Assembly (NCBI RefSeq): GCF_001989455.1
Contig: NZ_CP018346.1
Coordinates: 1,550,001-1,614,000 of the forward strand
Source of the DNA: Prochlorococcus sp. RS04
GTDB taxonomy: Bacteria; Cyanobacteriota; Cyanobacteriia; PCC-6307; Cyanobiaceae
DNA: 64,000 bases
Direction of reading: 5' to 3'
Each line of letters begins with the position of its first letter. Position 1 is the stretch's first letter. The position numbers were made by a program, and so were the translations under genes. The notes beneath the pieces were generated by a model. The model did not search any database and was not told the origin of the DNA. It saw only the letters and a program-made list of their open reading frames with translations. Of this stretch, positions 25,799-36,104 are shown one piece after another.

Positions 25799-25945
25799 TT
25801 ACGATTTTTTTAAAACAGCTTCAAGGATTCTTTTAATTGAAATTGTTAGTACTCTCAAAAATACAAAAAACAGACCTAACCAACCTAATATGACAGCTAT
25901 TGATAACATGTTTGAACCCAAATCACGCTGTAGAAAATTCTGCAT
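25799..25945 (-). CDS. small single-helix membrane protein (48 residues)
   Basis: From ATG at 25943-25945: MQNFLQRDLGSNMLSIAVIL... with one helix, SIAVILGWLGLFFVFLRVL, and a basic end. The opposite strand also has an open frame, but this one has the hydrophobic-core and amphipathic pattern of a real membrane peptide. Confidence 0.6.
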   Translation of the reverse strand: MQNFLQRDLGSNMLSIAVILGWLGLFFVFLRVLTISIKRILEAVLKKS

Positions 25946-26287
25946 ATAATTATTAATTATTCTAAATTATATAAATTTTACTCTACTTTATTAAATTACT
26001 TTTTAAAGCTGTAAATGTTTAAAATTCAGATTTTTTAAATTCTTTTTCTTTGACTTATTTAATAGATATGATTTGTGAGTTAAGATTCATATAGAAAAAT
26101 ATTTTAATATTTTGGACCTATCTTTGAATTCATACATTGGAATACTTTTTATCATTACTGGCCTAATAGTTAGGGTTGACTTGAAATTCTCTATTGAAAA
26201 AGATTTCAAATAATTTTTAATAAACTCTTTTTAGTTAAGACTTTATAATCTTTACTTTTATAATTTCTGTAACTTCTGCAAAAAACT
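25946..26287. other. gene-poor interval
   Basis: About 340 bases between the 48-residue membrane peptide and the tRNA terminator. The only candidate is a 33-residue frame on the + strand from TTG at 26112 to 26213 (LNSYIGILFIITGLIVRVD core), with no ribosome binding site. I see no RNA gene or repeat. Confidence 0.3.
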
Positions 26288-26313
26288 AAAAAAAGCAGCT
26301 TTGAAGCTGCTTC
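26288..26313 (-). terminator. Rho-independent terminator of tRNA-fMet
   Basis: Reading leftward: AGCAGC-TTCAAA-GCTGCT followed by T7, just after the tRNA 3' end. Confidence 0.85.
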
Positions 26314-26317
26314 TAAA

Positions 26318-26394
<77 letters not shown>

Positions 26395-26439
26395 ACATAT
26401 ACATAGCATACATCTGAAAGGGTTATTTTTTCCTGTTTT

Positions 26440-27405
26440 TTAGGATTCTTGGAATTTTACTTTACCTTTAACTTCAAGTCGCACTCCTTCAGAAAAATTA
26501 AACACCTTTTCTTCGATGTCTTGAATTCTTAAGTCAGATATCCACTCTAACTGTTTTAATAAGTGAAGACTAACAGCATGCTTTGCTCTTTTTGAACCGT
26601 CTTCTACTTTTAAAGCTAAACCTATACCTTCATTTACTTTACATAAACACTGTATTCCCTCAGCTCCACCTTTGCCTATAACGTTCCCATGAGAAGCTTT
26701 AATTATTTCTGAATCAAATTTATTGTTATCACCTATCATTATTGGGTTTATTGTCATAGCTCTACTGATTTGCTCTAACTCAGCATTTTCGGAACTACTA
26801 AGAAGTGAATATAACCTCGACATTTCTAATAGTTTTAAATAAAGAGTGGGCGCACCACAATCATCACGTTCTGCGTTTATTTCAGATAAAGGGATTTGAA
26901 GCAATTCAGAAACAATTCTGAAGATTTCTATTTGAAGAGGATGATCCCCTTTTAAGTAACTATCTAATGGCCAATTCATTTTTTTGCATGTAGCTAAAAA
27001 AGCAGCATGTTTCCCCGAACAATTATGTTCTAATGGACTTGTCTTTGATTTTGGACACTTAAGATTATTAATATCAATGTCGTATTCCCATAAAATTTTG
27101 AATGCTTCCCTTGAATGAAGTTTTGATCCACTATGTGACCCGCATGCTAAAGCAATTGATTTTGATTCATTATTGAATTTTGATGAGGCTCCACTACTTA
27201 CGAAAGGTATTGCTTGAAAAGGTTTTAGTGCGGACCTTATGAAACTTTTATATTCTGGATTTCCTGCGCACATTAGAACCCTCCCTTTTTTATCAGTAAT
27301 AACAGCATGAATCTTGTGGATCGACTCAATATTTGATCCTCTTATTAAGGTTGCTTGTAAGGGGGGATTGTTAGAAGTGTAGAGGTTTTTGAAATTAGAA
27401 CTCAT
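26440..27405 (-). CDS. asparaginase II-type L-asparaginase family protein (PF06089 type)
   Basis: 321 residues. This bacterial family (distinct from AnsA/AnsB) hydrolyses asparagine to aspartate and ammonia. Seen are the IHKIHAVITDKKGRVLMCAGNPE core, FIRSALKPFQAIPFV, ALACGSHSGSKLH, and SPLEHNCSGKHAAFLATCKKMNW, the most typical block, with the DDCGAPTLYLKL segment later. It starts one base from the CGLD27 gene on the same strand and is 46 bases from the tRNA. Confidence 0.88.
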   Translation of the reverse strand: MSSNFKNLYTSNNPPLQATLIRGSNIESIHKIHAVITDKKGRVLMCAGNPEYKSFIRSALKPFQAIPFVSSGASSKFNNESKSIALACGSHSGSKLHSREAFKILWEYDIDINNLKCPKSKTSPLEHNCSGKHAAFLATCKKMNWPLDSYLKGDHPLQIEIFRIVSELLQIPLSEINAERDDCGAPTLYLKLLEMSRLYSLLSSSENAELEQISRAMTINPIMIGDNNKFDSEIIKASHGNVIGKGGAEGIQCLCKVNEGIGLALKVEDGSKRAKHAVSLHLLKQLEWISDLRIQDIEEKVFNFSEGVRLEVKGKVKFQES

Positions 27406-27900
27406 TTAGAAATTGTTGTATTGAAAAATCAAAATACCAGACAAAGCTAAGACTGAAATAATAGAAAAAATTTGAATTAAATTTTTTAAAATTGGTTTTA
27501 CCTCGATTGTGGCTATAAGTGATTCTTTTTCTTTTAAAACTAATGGCTTTTTCCATACTTGACCGTCATACCAACCGGACTCCTCGTACTCTACTTTTTC
27601 AGATATTAATCTATTAAATATATGATTCCAACCTAGATATAATCTTATTGAAATTAAAAGAGGTATTGATAAGCTGCCAAAAAAACTTAATAGAATATAT
27701 TTTAGAATGGACGTTTTGAAATATACACTACCTGAAGAAATAACAAGAAATAGAACAAAAGCAACTACCCAGAACTTTATTAATATAAGAATTAGTGACT
27801 TTTTTGTTTTTGGCCAAGAAAAAATTTTAGATTTTGATAATTCTATGAATTCATTTGTGGGTTGCTGCTCTCTAGGGACAGGACATTTAGATTGATTCAT
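27406..27900 (-). CDS. CGLD27 family (DUF1230) membrane protein
   Basis: 164 residues. The N-terminus CPVPREQQPTNEFIELSKSKIFSW and the VEYEESGWYDGQVWKKP motif are the family's hallmarks. Three hydrophobic segments surround them. The CGLD27 group is conserved in cyanobacteria, green algae, plants and diatoms; in algae it has been linked to iron or oxidative-stress responses. Next to the asparaginase gene on the same strand. Confidence 0.85.
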   Translation of the reverse strand: MNQSKCPVPREQQPTNEFIELSKSKIFSWPKTKKSLILILIKFWVVAFVLFLVISSGSVYFKTSILKYILLSFFGSLSIPLLISIRLYLGWNHIFNRLISEKVEYEESGWYDGQVWKKPLVLKEKESLIATIEVKPILKNLIQIFSIISVLALSGILIFQYNNF

Positions 27901-27909
27901 AAAATAAAA

Positions 27910-28254
27910 TTATGGAAATAAAAGATTATCTCCATTACTCCAGAATGATTCGAGGTCATAGTATTTTCTTATTTCTGGTTGAAAAATATTTACTATCAAA
28001 TCACCATAATCGAGTAAAGCCCATTTCGCTTCGTTTATCCCTTCTTTTCGTATAGGTTCAATTTTAGCCTTTTCTCTAAGCTCTCCCTCTACAGAGTTAG
28101 TTATAGATCTAACCTGTACATCAGATAATCCTTCTGCAATTAAAATCCATTCACTTATAAATGATACTTTGTCAATTTTTATAAGTTTTATATCTCTTGC
28201 TTTTTTTTCATCACACGCTTTGGCTGCTATTAAAACCAAACTTTTATTGTCCAT
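27910..28254 (-). CDS. rsfS: ribosome silencing factor RsfS (Iojap)
   Basis: 114 residues from ATG at 28252-28254 (28260 is an alternative Met). The domain is DIKLIKIDKVSFISEWILIAEGLSDVQVRSITNSVEGELREK with the C-terminal WALLDYGDLIVNIFQPEIRKYYDLESFW. RsfS binds L14 and blocks subunit joining in starvation. The frame stays open upstream into the DUF3318 gene, but that part has no family pattern. The two genes overlap by 11 bases. Confidence 0.9.
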   Translation of the reverse strand: MDNKSLVLIAAKACDEKKARDIKLIKIDKVSFISEWILIAEGLSDVQVRSITNSVEGELREKAKIEPIRKEGINEAKWALLDYGDLIVNIFQPEIRKYYDLESFWSNGDNLLFP

Positions 28255-28882
28255 AAACATTTTCACTTGAAACTGATTTCTCTGAGCCTTCTTGCTGAGA
28301 TAATTCTGATCTTGCTTTTTCTGCACTTTTTCTTAAGGCATCTAACCTATCTTCAAAGAAACTTCTTTTTTTCTTTTTTCGTGTCTTCTCTATTAGCTCC
28401 TTTAATGCTCCTCCAAGGCTTTTATAAGCATTTGGAACGCTGTATCCAAATCTACAAGCAAGATCTATAGCTCTTTCATCTGCATAAATAGCATCTTGAA
28501 GCTTTTTTTCAGAATTATTTTTTAAATATAATCTATATCCTGCAAAACTTGATAAACCAAGAGCAAGTAATAAAAGTAACCCATCTTGCACCCACAACTC
28601 TCCTATTGCCCCTCCAAGTCCTATTGCAAGAGCGGCCATTTCCCATCCATCTCTTGGAATCGTGTCATTTTGGATTTTTCCAACCTCGTGCCAAAATAAT
28701 AAATTTCTATGGTCAATAGCAAAGTTATCCCATTCATCTAAATCTATTTGAATTTCTACTTCGTCACGACCGATTTCCTCAAGTGTGATTAAAGGTGGAT
28801 CTATAGCTGCAGCAGCTTCAACAAATACCCAACTTTCATTCTCTGGAGGCAACAAACTTTTAAGTCGCTGAAGTTCGCTCAT
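28244..28882 (-). CDS. DUF3318 family protein
   Basis: 212 residues. The N-terminus SELQRLKSLLPPENESWVFVEAAAAIDPPLITLEEIGRDE and the IQIDLDEWDNFAIDHRNLLFWHEVGKIQNDTIPRDGWE block are typical. It has a short hydrophobic hairpin (LWVQDGLLLLLALGLSSFAGYRL) and a basic, acidic-ended coiled tail. Upstream and overlapping rsfS, a common cyanobacterial neighbourhood. Function unknown. Confidence 0.85.
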   Translation of the reverse strand: MSELQRLKSLLPPENESWVFVEAAAAIDPPLITLEEIGRDEVEIQIDLDEWDNFAIDHRNLLFWHEVGKIQNDTIPRDGWEMAALAIGLGGAIGELWVQDGLLLLLALGLSSFAGYRLYLKNNSEKKLQDAIYADERAIDLACRFGYSVPNAYKSLGGALKELIEKTRKKKKRSFFEDRLDALRKSAEKARSELSQQEGSEKSVSSENVYGQ

Positions 28883-28989
28883 AAAAAATTAATTTCTTTC
28901 AATACTATAGAAACAAATGTTGCTTTTCAAGTAACTTGATTAACATCTGATGATTTATAAGTAGCATGAGATAAATGTTCGTTTAAATT

Positions 28990-31900
28990 ATGCCTCAAAG
29001 AGGTGATCTTAAAAAAATTCTTATTCTAGGTTCGGGACCAATTGTTATAGGTCAAGCATGCGAATTTGATTACTCTGGTACTCAAGCTTGCAAAGCATTA
29101 AGAAATGCTGGTTATGAAATTGTCTTGATAAATTCAAATCCAGCATCAATAATGACAGATCCTGATATTGCAAGCAAAACATATATTGAACCATTGACTC
29201 CTGAAATAGTTTCTCAGATCATTCTAAGAGAAAAACCTGATGCGATTCTTCCTACTATGGGAGGTCAAACCGCTTTGAATCTTGTGGTTAAATTATCAGA
29301 GTCAGATTTTTTAAAACAAAACAATATTGAATTAATTGGAGCTGATTTAATAGCTATTAATAAAGCTGAAGATAGGAAATTATTTAAAGAATCGATGGAG
29401 AAAATAAATGTAAATGTTTGTCCATCTGGTATTGCATCTAACCTAGATGAAGCTATTGAGGTATCAAAAAAAATTAGTTCCTATCCTCTTATAATCAGGC
29501 CTGCGTTTACTTTAGGCGGTGTAGGTGGTGGAATTGCTTTTAACCTTGAAGAACTTGTCGAGTTGTGCAAATCAGGTTTAGAGGAAAGTCCAAGCAATCA
29601 AATATTAATTGAAAAATCACTCATTGGATGGAAGGAGTATGAACTAGAGGTAATGAGAGATACTGCTGACAATGTCGTAATAGTTTGCAGTATTGAAAAT
29701 TTAGACCCAATGGGTATCCACACTGGAGATTCGATTACTGTAGCTCCTGCACAGACTTTAACAGATAAGGAGTATCAGAGGTTGCGGGATTTGTCATTGA
29801 AGATTATTAGAGAGGTGGGAGTTGAAACAGGAGGCAGTAATATTCAATTTGCAGTAAATCCATCTGATGGAGAAGTAATTGTTATAGAAATGAATCCTCG
29901 TGTAAGTAGATCCTCTGCTTTGGCAAGTAAAGCAACTGGATTCCCCATAGCTAAGATTGCAGCTTTATTATCTGTTGGCTATACACTTGATGAGATTATT
30001 AATGACATTACAAAAAAAACACCTGCATGTTTTGAGCCATCAATAGATTATGTAGTTACTAAGATCCCAAGATTTGCTTTTGAAAAGTTTAAAGGCTCAT
30101 CAAATACTTTAAGCACTGCCATGAAATCTGTTGGTGAGTCAATGGCAATAGGACGTTCCTTTGAAGAATCATTTCAGAAAGCATTAAGGTCATTAGAAGT
30201 AGGTGTTTTTGGATGGGAATGTGATTCACAAGATGAATTCAAAGATGAGAGTCAAATTAAAAATAGTTTAAGAAAACCAACATCTGAAAGAATTCTCCTA
30301 ATTAAAAAAGCTATGCAGCTTGGGAAAACTAATAACTATATTCAAGAAGTTACAAATATAGATTTATGGTTTATCGAAAAATTACGTAATATCTTTAATT
30401 TTGAAAATGATTTCTTGAAAGATAAGGAACTTTATACCCTAGATAGGGATTTGATGTTACATGCTAAACAATTAGGCTTTTCAGATCAACAGATAGCAAA
30501 GTTAACTAATTCTGAGTTTTTTGAAGTAAGAAGATATAGAAAAAAACTTAATATAATTCCAATTTATAAAACTGTTGATACTTGTTCAGCAGAATTCTCT
30601 TCCTCAACTCCCTATCATTATTCAACTTACGAAGAATCTTTCATTAATTCTAATTCCCAAATTTTTGATAGCGAGATTTCAGAAAATAGTAAATCAAAAA
30701 AAATTATGATTTTAGGGGGAGGTCCAAACAGAATTGGTCAAGGAATAGAATTTGATTACTGTTGTTGTCATGCATCATATCAATCTTCTACAAATGGCTA
30801 TAAAACAATAATGGTTAATAGTAATCCTGAAACTGTATCAACAGATTATGATACTAGCGATATTTTATATTTTGAACCTGTAACTTTGGAGGATGTGCTT
30901 AACATAATAGAAGCTGAAAATCCTTATGGATTGATTGTTCAATTTGGAGGTCAAACTCCACTGAAATTATCATTACCTTTATATGAATGGCTTAAATCTA
31001 ATGATGGGATCAGAACTGGATCAAAAATACTTGGGACTTCTCCAATCTCTATTGATTTAGCGGAAGATAGAGAGGAATTTACAAAAATTCTTGAAGAATT
31101 ATGTATTAGACAACCTTTAAACGGTATTGCACGTAATCACAATGAAGCAGAAATAGTAGCAAAAAATATAGGATTCCCCTTGGTTGTAAGACCTTCTTAT
31201 GTTTTAGGTGGAAGGGCAATGGAAATTGTTAAAGATGAAAATGAATTATCGAGATACATTTCTGAAGCAGTTAAGGTATCACCTGATCATCCAATCCTTC
31301 TTGATCAATATTTGAATAATGCAATTGAGATAGATGTTGATGCTTTATGCGATTCAGAGGGTTCGGTTGTAATTGCTGGACTAATGGAACATGTGGAACC
31401 TGCAGGAATTCATTCAGGAGATTCAGCTTGTTGCTTACCCTCCATTTCTCTTTCAAAATCCACAATAGAAAATGTAAGGAACTGGACTAAATTAATTGCA
31501 CAAAGATTAAATGTTGTTGGTTTAATTAATTTGCAATTTGCAGTAATAAATACAAATAACAAAGAAAATCAATTATTTATTCTCGAAGCAAATCCAAGAG
31601 CATCCAGGACAGTTCCATTTGTTTCCAAAGCTATAGGTAAACCAGTTGCAAAATTAGCTACTCAGTTAATGCAGGGTTTTACATTAGAAGATCTCAATTT
31701 CACAGAAGAATTTTCTCCAAAATATCAAGCAGTAAAAGAGGCTGTTTTACCTTTTAAAAGATTTCCTGGCTCTGATACATTACTTGGTCCTGAAATGAGA
31801 TCTACTGGAGAAGTAATGGGTTTAGCTAAAGATTTTGGAATTGCTTATGCCAAGTCGGAATTGGCAGCAGGTAATGGTGTTCCTTCAGAAGGAGTTGCTT

Positions 31901-32286
31901 TTTTATCAACAAATGATTTAGATAAAAAAAATCTTGAGGAAGTTGCTCGAGAACTTTTGAATTTAGGATTTAAATTAATCGCAACAAAAGGTACATCTTC
32001 ATATTTGATTAATTTAGGAATTCAAGTTGAAGAAGTGTTAAAAGTTCATGAAGGAAGACCAAATATTGAGGACCTAATACGTTCGGGTCTTGTTCAATTA
32101 ATAATTAATACTCCAATTGGCTCACAGGCTCTTCATGATGATGCTTATTTAAGACGTGCCGCTTTAGAATATAATATTCCAACTTTTACAACTATTCCGG
32201 GAGCAAAGGCAGCAATTAAGGCGATTAAAGCTTTGCAATGCAATAAAATCAATACTTACTCTCTACAAGAAATACATAATTATTAA
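28990..32286 (+). CDS. carB: carbamoyl-phosphate synthase large subunit
   Basis: 1098 residues, the usual length. It makes carbamoyl phosphate from bicarbonate, glutamine-derived ammonia and two ATP for arginine and pyrimidines. The two homologous synthetase halves are both seen: N-half [23 protein letters not shown] and [16 protein letters not shown]-half [23 protein letters not shown] and [17 protein letters not shown]. The allosteric MGS-like domain follows from about residue 955. The partner carA is not in this window. Confidence 0.97.
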   Translation: MPQRGDLKKILILGSGPIVIGQACEFDYSGTQACKALRNAGYEIVLINSNPASIMTDPDIASKTYIEPLTPEIVSQIILREKPDAILPTMGGQTALNLVVKLSESDFLKQNNIELIGADLIAINKAEDRKLFKESMEKINVNVCPSGIASNLDEAIEVSKKISSYPLIIRPAFTLGGVGGGIAFNLEELVELCKSGLEESPSNQILIEKSLIGWKEYELEVMRDTADNVVIVCSIENLDPMGIHTGDSITVAPAQTLTDKEYQRLRDLSLKIIREVGVETGGSNIQFAVNPSDGEVIVIEMNPRVSRSSALASKATGFPIAKIAALLSVGYTLDEIINDITKKTPACFEPSIDYVVTKIPRFAFEKFKGSSNTLSTAMKSVGESMAIGRSFEESFQKALRSLEVGVFGWECDSQDEFKDESQIKNSLRKPTSERILLIKKAMQLGKTNNYIQEVTNIDLWFIEKLRNIFNFENDFLKDKELYTLDRDLMLHAKQLGFSDQQIAKLTNSEFFEVRRYRKKLNIIPIYKTVDTCSAEFSSSTPYHYSTYEESFINSNSQIFDSEISENSKSKKIMILGGGPNRIGQGIEFDYCCCHASYQSSTNGYKTIMVNSNPETVSTDYDTSDILYFEPVTLEDVLNIIEAENPYGLIVQFGGQTPLKLSLPLYEWLKSNDGIRTGSKILGTSPISIDLAEDREEFTKILEELCIRQPLNGIARNHNEAEIVAKNIGFPLVVRPSYVLGGRAMEIVKDENELSRYISEAVKVSPDHPILLDQYLNNAIEIDVDALCDSEGSVVIAGLMEHVEPAGIHSGDSACCLPSISLSKSTIENVRNWTKLIAQRLNVVGLINLQFAVINTNNKENQLFILEANPRASRTVPFVSKAIGKPVAKLATQLMQGFTLEDLNFTEEFSPKYQAVKEAVLPFKRFPGSDTLLGPEMRSTGEVMGLAKDFGIAYAKSELAAGNGVPSEGVAFLSTNDLDKKNLEEVARELLNLGFKLIATKGTSSYLINLGIQVEEVLKVHEGRPNIEDLIRSGLVQLIINTPIGSQALHDDAYLRRAALEYNIPTFTTIPGAKAAIKAIKALQCNKINTYSLQEIHNY

Positions 32287-32291
32287 AAATT

Positions 32292-32510
32292 TTATTCTAA
32301 GTTTTTTAGCTTTTCTCTTAATTGATTAACTAAAGAGTTTCGACTAATTGAAATTAATTTGAGAGTGTCTTGATGCATTTTAAGTTGTGTCTCCGCTATT
32401 TGTAGTACTTTTATAGATTCTTTTATTTCATTAGAAAGTTCATTTATTAAATATTTTTTGCCTTCAAAGGTTAAAACTGGATTTGCAAAATCATTTGTGT
32501 TTTCGCTCAT
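32292..32510 (-). CDS. small helical protein (DUF6447-like)
   Basis: 72 residues: DFANPVLTFEGKKYLINELSNEIKESIKVLQIAETQLKMHQDTLKLI. The first part is a short beta hairpin and the rest a long helix, likely coiled coil. The form fits the marine-cyanobacterial and phage DUF6447 proteins; the assignment is from memory of the pattern. It converges with carB with 5 bases between. Confidence 0.6.
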   Translation of the reverse strand: MSENTNDFANPVLTFEGKKYLINELSNEIKESIKVLQIAETQLKMHQDTLKLISISRNSLVNQLREKLKNLE

Positions 32511-32540
32511 GGATTTACTTTTTTTATAAATAAAATAGAA

Positions 32541-34247
32541 CTATAATTTTTTAATCAATTGTTTTTCACATAATTCTTTATAAATTCCTGGTTTATTTAT
32601 TAAATCAATATGTTTTCCAACTTCAATAATTTCACCTTTATCAAAAACAACTATTTTATTGGCCTCTTGAGTAGTAGCTAATCTATGAGCAATCACAATA
32701 ACTGTTCTATTTTTCATAGCTCTATTAAGACCTTTTTGTACTTCAGATTCTGATTCTGCATCTAACGCACTTGTGGCCTCATCTAAAAGAAGAATTGAGG
32801 GGTTCCCGAGTATGGCTCTTGCAATTGCTATCCTCTGGATCTGACCACCTGAGAAATTTGATCCTCTTTCAGTTATCTCAGTTTCATACTTCTCAGGAAG
32901 CTTTTGAATGAAGTTGTGAGCGTTTGCTTTTCTTGCTGATTCTATAACTTCTTCTTTGGTAAAATCCCTGCCCATTCTTATTACATCAATAATGGTTCCT
33001 GAAAATAAAAAAGGCTGTTGTTGTACTAATGCAATGTTTTTTCTAATATCTTTTGTATTTAATATTTTGAGATTTTCATCATCTATAAAAATGTCTCCAT
33101 TATTTGGAGTTATAAACTTTAATATCAAAGCCAACATTGTACTTTTACCAGCTCCAGAAGCTCCAACAAATGCTGTGACTTCCCCTCTTTTAATTTCTAA
33201 ATTGATATTTTTAAGCACTTGATTATCTTTTTTGTATGCGAAATTTACTTTCTTAAAAACTATCTTGCCTTCAAAATTGGATATCTTTTGTAAATTTTCT
33301 TTTTCATCTTCGACAGGTTCTTGATTTATGCTTTTCAACCTTTTTATTGAGGCTTCTGCCTGTTTATAGTCATTAAAATTTGTACTTACATGGCTTATTG
33401 GATCAATAAGCATTAAAATGGCTGCAAAAAAACTACTAAATTCTTCACTTGTTAGAAGGCCTAGATTTATTCTTGCGGCTCCTAAACCTAATATTGCTAA
33501 AATTCCAAATGCTTCAACAAATCCAACAACGGGATGTTGAAATGCAAGTAGTTTTAATGTTTTATATTTTGCTTTTTTATTTGTACTTAATCTTTTATAA
33601 AATCTTTTTTCAATCCAATTTTCTGCGGCAAAAGCTCTTATCGTGGACATTCCATTTATAGATTCACCTATTAAACCTGCTAAATTACTTGTTGATTCTT
33701 GACTTTTTTCAGATGCTAATAAAACTCTTCTTCCAAAAGTGTTAACTGAAAGAATAATCAATGGTGCTAAAACGAAAGTTGATACTGTTAATGACCAGTC
33801 TAAATAAAACATATAGATTATTACCGCTAACAACTGTAAAGTGCATGGAATAGTATCTTGAGCTGTTTTATAGATTACTTCGCTTACCCTGTCTGCATCC
33901 TCAGTAAGTCTATATGTGATGTCCCCAGCTGAAATATTTTCAACAAAATTCATCTTTATTTTTTGAATTCTTCTAAATAAATTTCCCCTCATCACTTCAC
34001 TAATTTCTAAAGATGGTTTTGCTATGAATACATCCTGTCCAAATTGTGCAGTTTTCTGAACTAAAAATACAAATAAAGACTTTATTATTATGCTAGAAAC
34101 TTTTGAGAGATCACCTGACCCAATTGCTGGGATTAAGTTTCCAGCTAGATAAGCTAATAAAGGCCAACAAGCTACATAAATAAGCATGCATATAAAACCC
34201 TTGATAAACCTATTTGAATATGGTCTGACAGGTGGTATTAGTCTCAA
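32541..34247 (-). CDS. MsbA-like ABC exporter (fused permease and ATPase)
   Basis: 568 residues. The N-terminal part has about six membrane helices of the type-1 exporter fold, from MLIYVACWPLLAYLAG to the SFFAAILMLIDPISHV segment. The ATPase half has Walker A FVGASGAGKSTMLAL (about 371), signature NFSGGQIQRIAIARAIL, Walker B ILLLDEATSALD and switch His in VIVIAHRLAT. Such half-transporters act as homodimers and move lipids, lipopolysaccharide or peptides; the substrate is not inferable. Confidence 0.92.
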   Translation of the reverse strand: MRLIPPVRPYSNRFIKGFICMLIYVACWPLLAYLAGNLIPAIGSGDLSKVSSIIIKSLFVFLVQKTAQFGQDVFIAKPSLEISEVMRGNLFRRIQKIKMNFVENISAGDITYRLTEDADRVSEVIYKTAQDTIPCTLQLLAVIIYMFYLDWSLTVSTFVLAPLIILSVNTFGRRVLLASEKSQESTSNLAGLIGESINGMSTIRAFAAENWIEKRFYKRLSTNKKAKYKTLKLLAFQHPVVGFVEAFGILAILGLGAARINLGLLTSEEFSSFFAAILMLIDPISHVSTNFNDYKQAEASIKRLKSINQEPVEDEKENLQKISNFEGKIVFKKVNFAYKKDNQVLKNINLEIKRGEVTAFVGASGAGKSTMLALILKFITPNNGDIFIDDENLKILNTKDIRKNIALVQQQPFLFSGTIIDVIRMGRDFTKEEVIESARKANAHNFIQKLPEKYETEITERGSNFSGGQIQRIAIARAILGNPSILLLDEATSALDAESESEVQKGLNRAMKNRTVIVIAHRLATTQEANKIVVFDKGEIIEVGKHIDLINKPGIYKELCEKQLIKKL

Positions 34248-34305
34248 GATGTTATATATTTAATTCTTTATCCTACTTTATCAATATCTTTGGGTATAAA
34301 AAACA

Positions 34306-34482
34306 ATGAAATTGGATCAATTCTTAAAATGGAAAAATTTGGTATCTTCTGGTGGTGAAGCAAAAATTTTTATTAAATCCGGCTCTGTTAAGGTTAATGG
34401 CGTAATTGAGACTAGGAGAGGAAGGAAGTTAAACAAGGGAGATAAAGTAATATTTCTAAAAAATGAATTAATTTTTGAATAG
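34306..34482 (+). CDS. S4-domain RNA-binding protein (YbcJ-like)
   Basis: 58 residues forming one S4 domain: MKLDQFLKWKNLVSSGGEAK, IFIKSGSVKVNGVIETRRGRKLNKGD, and the last strand KVIFL. The V-N-G and R-G-R-K-L-x-x-G-D pattern matches small S4 proteins such as YbcJ or YaaA, which bind structured RNA. It lies between the divergent ABC exporter and tpiA (about 50 bases before tpiA). Confidence 0.9.
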   Translation: MKLDQFLKWKNLVSSGGEAKIFIKSGSVKVNGVIETRRGRKLNKGDKVIFLKNELIFE

Positions 34483-34534
34483 TTAGCTTATTCAACTCAC
34501 TTTGTATTAGTATATTTTTCTTGGAGATAGTATT

Positions 34535-35260
34535 TTGAGAAAATCTGTAATTGCTGGTAATTGGAAAATGCACATGACTTGTGCTGAAGCTAAATCCTTT
34601 TTAGAAGAGTTTATTCCTTTAATTAAAAACATAAAAGACGATCGAAAAGTAATCATTGCTCCACCTTTTACAGCTATTTCAACCTTTTCTAATCATTCTG
34701 ATTTTAATTATATAAATATTTCTAGTCAAAATATTCATTGGGAAGATCAAGGAGCATTTACTGCAGAAATATCTCCAAAAATGCTTCTTGAACATGGTGT
34801 CTCATATGCAATCGTTGGACATAGTGAACCAAGGAAATACTTTAGTGAAAGTGATGAACAAATTAATAAAAGAGCAGTTTTTGCTCAGTCTAGTGGACTT
34901 ACTCCAATAGTTTGTGTAGGAGAAACATTAGAACAAAGGGAGAGAGGAGAAGCTGATAGGGTTATTACTAGACAGGTTGAACAAGGATTAGAAAATACAG
35001 ATCCATCTAATTTAATTGTTGCCTATGAACCAATATGGGCTATTGGCACTGGTAAAACATGTGAGGCTGAAGATGCTAATAAGATATGTTCTTTGATTCG
35101 TAAATTAATAGGTTTTGATGATGTAATTATTCAATATGGAGGATCTGTTAAACCTAATAATATTGACGAAATCATGTCAATGAGTGATATAGATGGGGTT
35201 TTAGTTGGAGGGGCTTCATTAGATCCAAATAGTTTTGCGAGAATTGCAAATTATCAATAA
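34535..35260 (+). CDS. tpiA: triose-phosphate isomerase
   Basis: 241 residues. The TTG start at 34535 follows GGAG by 8 bases. It interconverts DHAP and glyceraldehyde-3-phosphate in glycolysis and the Calvin cycle. Seen are [12 protein letters not shown] (Lys11-type region), the [11 protein letters not shown] block with the electrophile His, the catalytic Glu in [14 protein letters not shown] (loop 6), and YGGSVKPNN. The start of folP overlaps its end by 26 bases. Confidence 0.97.
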   Translation: MRKSVIAGNWKMHMTCAEAKSFLEEFIPLIKNIKDDRKVIIAPPFTAISTFSNHSDFNYINISSQNIHWEDQGAFTAEISPKMLLEHGVSYAIVGHSEPRKYFSESDEQINKRAVFAQSSGLTPIVCVGETLEQRERGEADRVITRQVEQGLENTDPSNLIVAYEPIWAIGTGKTCEAEDANKICSLIRKLIGFDDVIIQYGGSVKPNNIDEIMSMSDIDGVLVGGASLDPNSFARIANYQ

Positions 35261-36089
35261 GAAAAATCCATGGCCAAATGGCTGGGGTCAAAAAACTTCA
35301 ATTATGGGAGTTATTAATTTAACTCCTGATTCATTTAGTGATGGTGGGGAATTAAACTCTTCAAAAAAAGTTTTAGATCAAGTAAATCATTTCTTGAGTA
35401 ATGGTGTTGATGTTATTGATCTTGGCGCTCAAAGTACGAGGCCTGGGGCTGAAGAAGTTGGATCTAGTATAGAAATAAAAAGATTGATCCCATATCTAAA
35501 ATTAATAAAATCTGAATTTCCAGATGTTTTAATTTCTATTGATACTTTTAATTCAGAAGTGGCTTACGAAGCTCTTTTAAATGGTGCTAATTGGATAAAT
35601 GATGTCACGGGAGGAAGAAGAGATATAAAAATTTTGGATGTTGTATCAAAATTCAACTGTCCATTCGTAATAACTCATAGTCGTGGTAATAGTCAAAATA
35701 TGAATCAACTCTCTAATTACCAGAATGTATTGATTGATGTTAAGTGCTCGCTTGATAATTTAATAAAGAATGCTTTAGAAAAAAATATATCTGAAAGGAA
35801 TATAATAGTTGATCCTGGAATTGGTTTTTCAAAGGATATCAATCATAATTTGGAAATCTTGAGAAACCTAGATGTATTTAAAAAATGGGATTTGCCAATT
35901 TTGATAGGTGCATCTAGGAAGAGATTTATAGGAGAAATTTTGAATGAGAAAAATCCAAAAGAAAGGGATATAGGAACACTAGCAATAAGTTGTCTTTGTT
36001 CTCAATTTAATATTGACATTGTGAGAGTTCACAACGTAAAACTAAATTATCAAATCCTAAAAGTAGCTGATAGTATTTACAGAGAATAA
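35235..36089 (+). CDS. folP: dihydropteroate synthase
   Basis: 284 residues. Joins p-aminobenzoate to the pterin in folate synthesis. Motifs: [17 protein letters not shown] (loop 1), [16 protein letters not shown] (loop 2), [11 protein letters not shown], the ITHSRG strand, [12 protein letters not shown] and [11 protein letters not shown]. The start is TTG at 35235 or at 35244, both inside tpiA, so the two are translationally coupled. The 3' end shares a palindrome with chlH. Confidence 0.96.
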   Translation: MRELQIINKKNPWPNGWGQKTSIMGVINLTPDSFSDGGELNSSKKVLDQVNHFLSNGVDVIDLGAQSTRPGAEEVGSSIEIKRLIPYLKLIKSEFPDVLISIDTFNSEVAYEALLNGANWINDVTGGRRDIKILDVVSKFNCPFVITHSRGNSQNMNQLSNYQNVLIDVKCSLDNLIKNALEKNISERNIIVDPGIGFSKDINHNLEILRNLDVFKKWDLPILIGASRKRFIGEILNEKNPKERDIGTLAISCLCSQFNIDIVRVHNVKLNYQILKVADSIYRE

Positions 36090-36104
36090 TAAATTTATTA
36101 TTCT
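36083..36104. repeat. 22-bp perfect palindrome covering two stop codons
   Basis: AGAATAATAAA/TTTATTATTCT. It contains the TAA of folP at 36087-36089 and the reverse-strand TAA of chlH at 36098-36100. It is AT-only apart from the end G-C pairs, so it is a weak hairpin; a shared boundary for the convergent messages is possible. Confidence 0.7.

Noticed and set aside
25764-25949. Rightward open frame of 61 codons
   Set aside because: The opposite strand encodes a better membrane peptide (25799-25945), and the rightward product has no hydrophobic or family pattern.
31271-31465. Leftward frame inside carB
   Set aside because: Lies within the conserved second ATP-grasp half of carB; antisense shadow.
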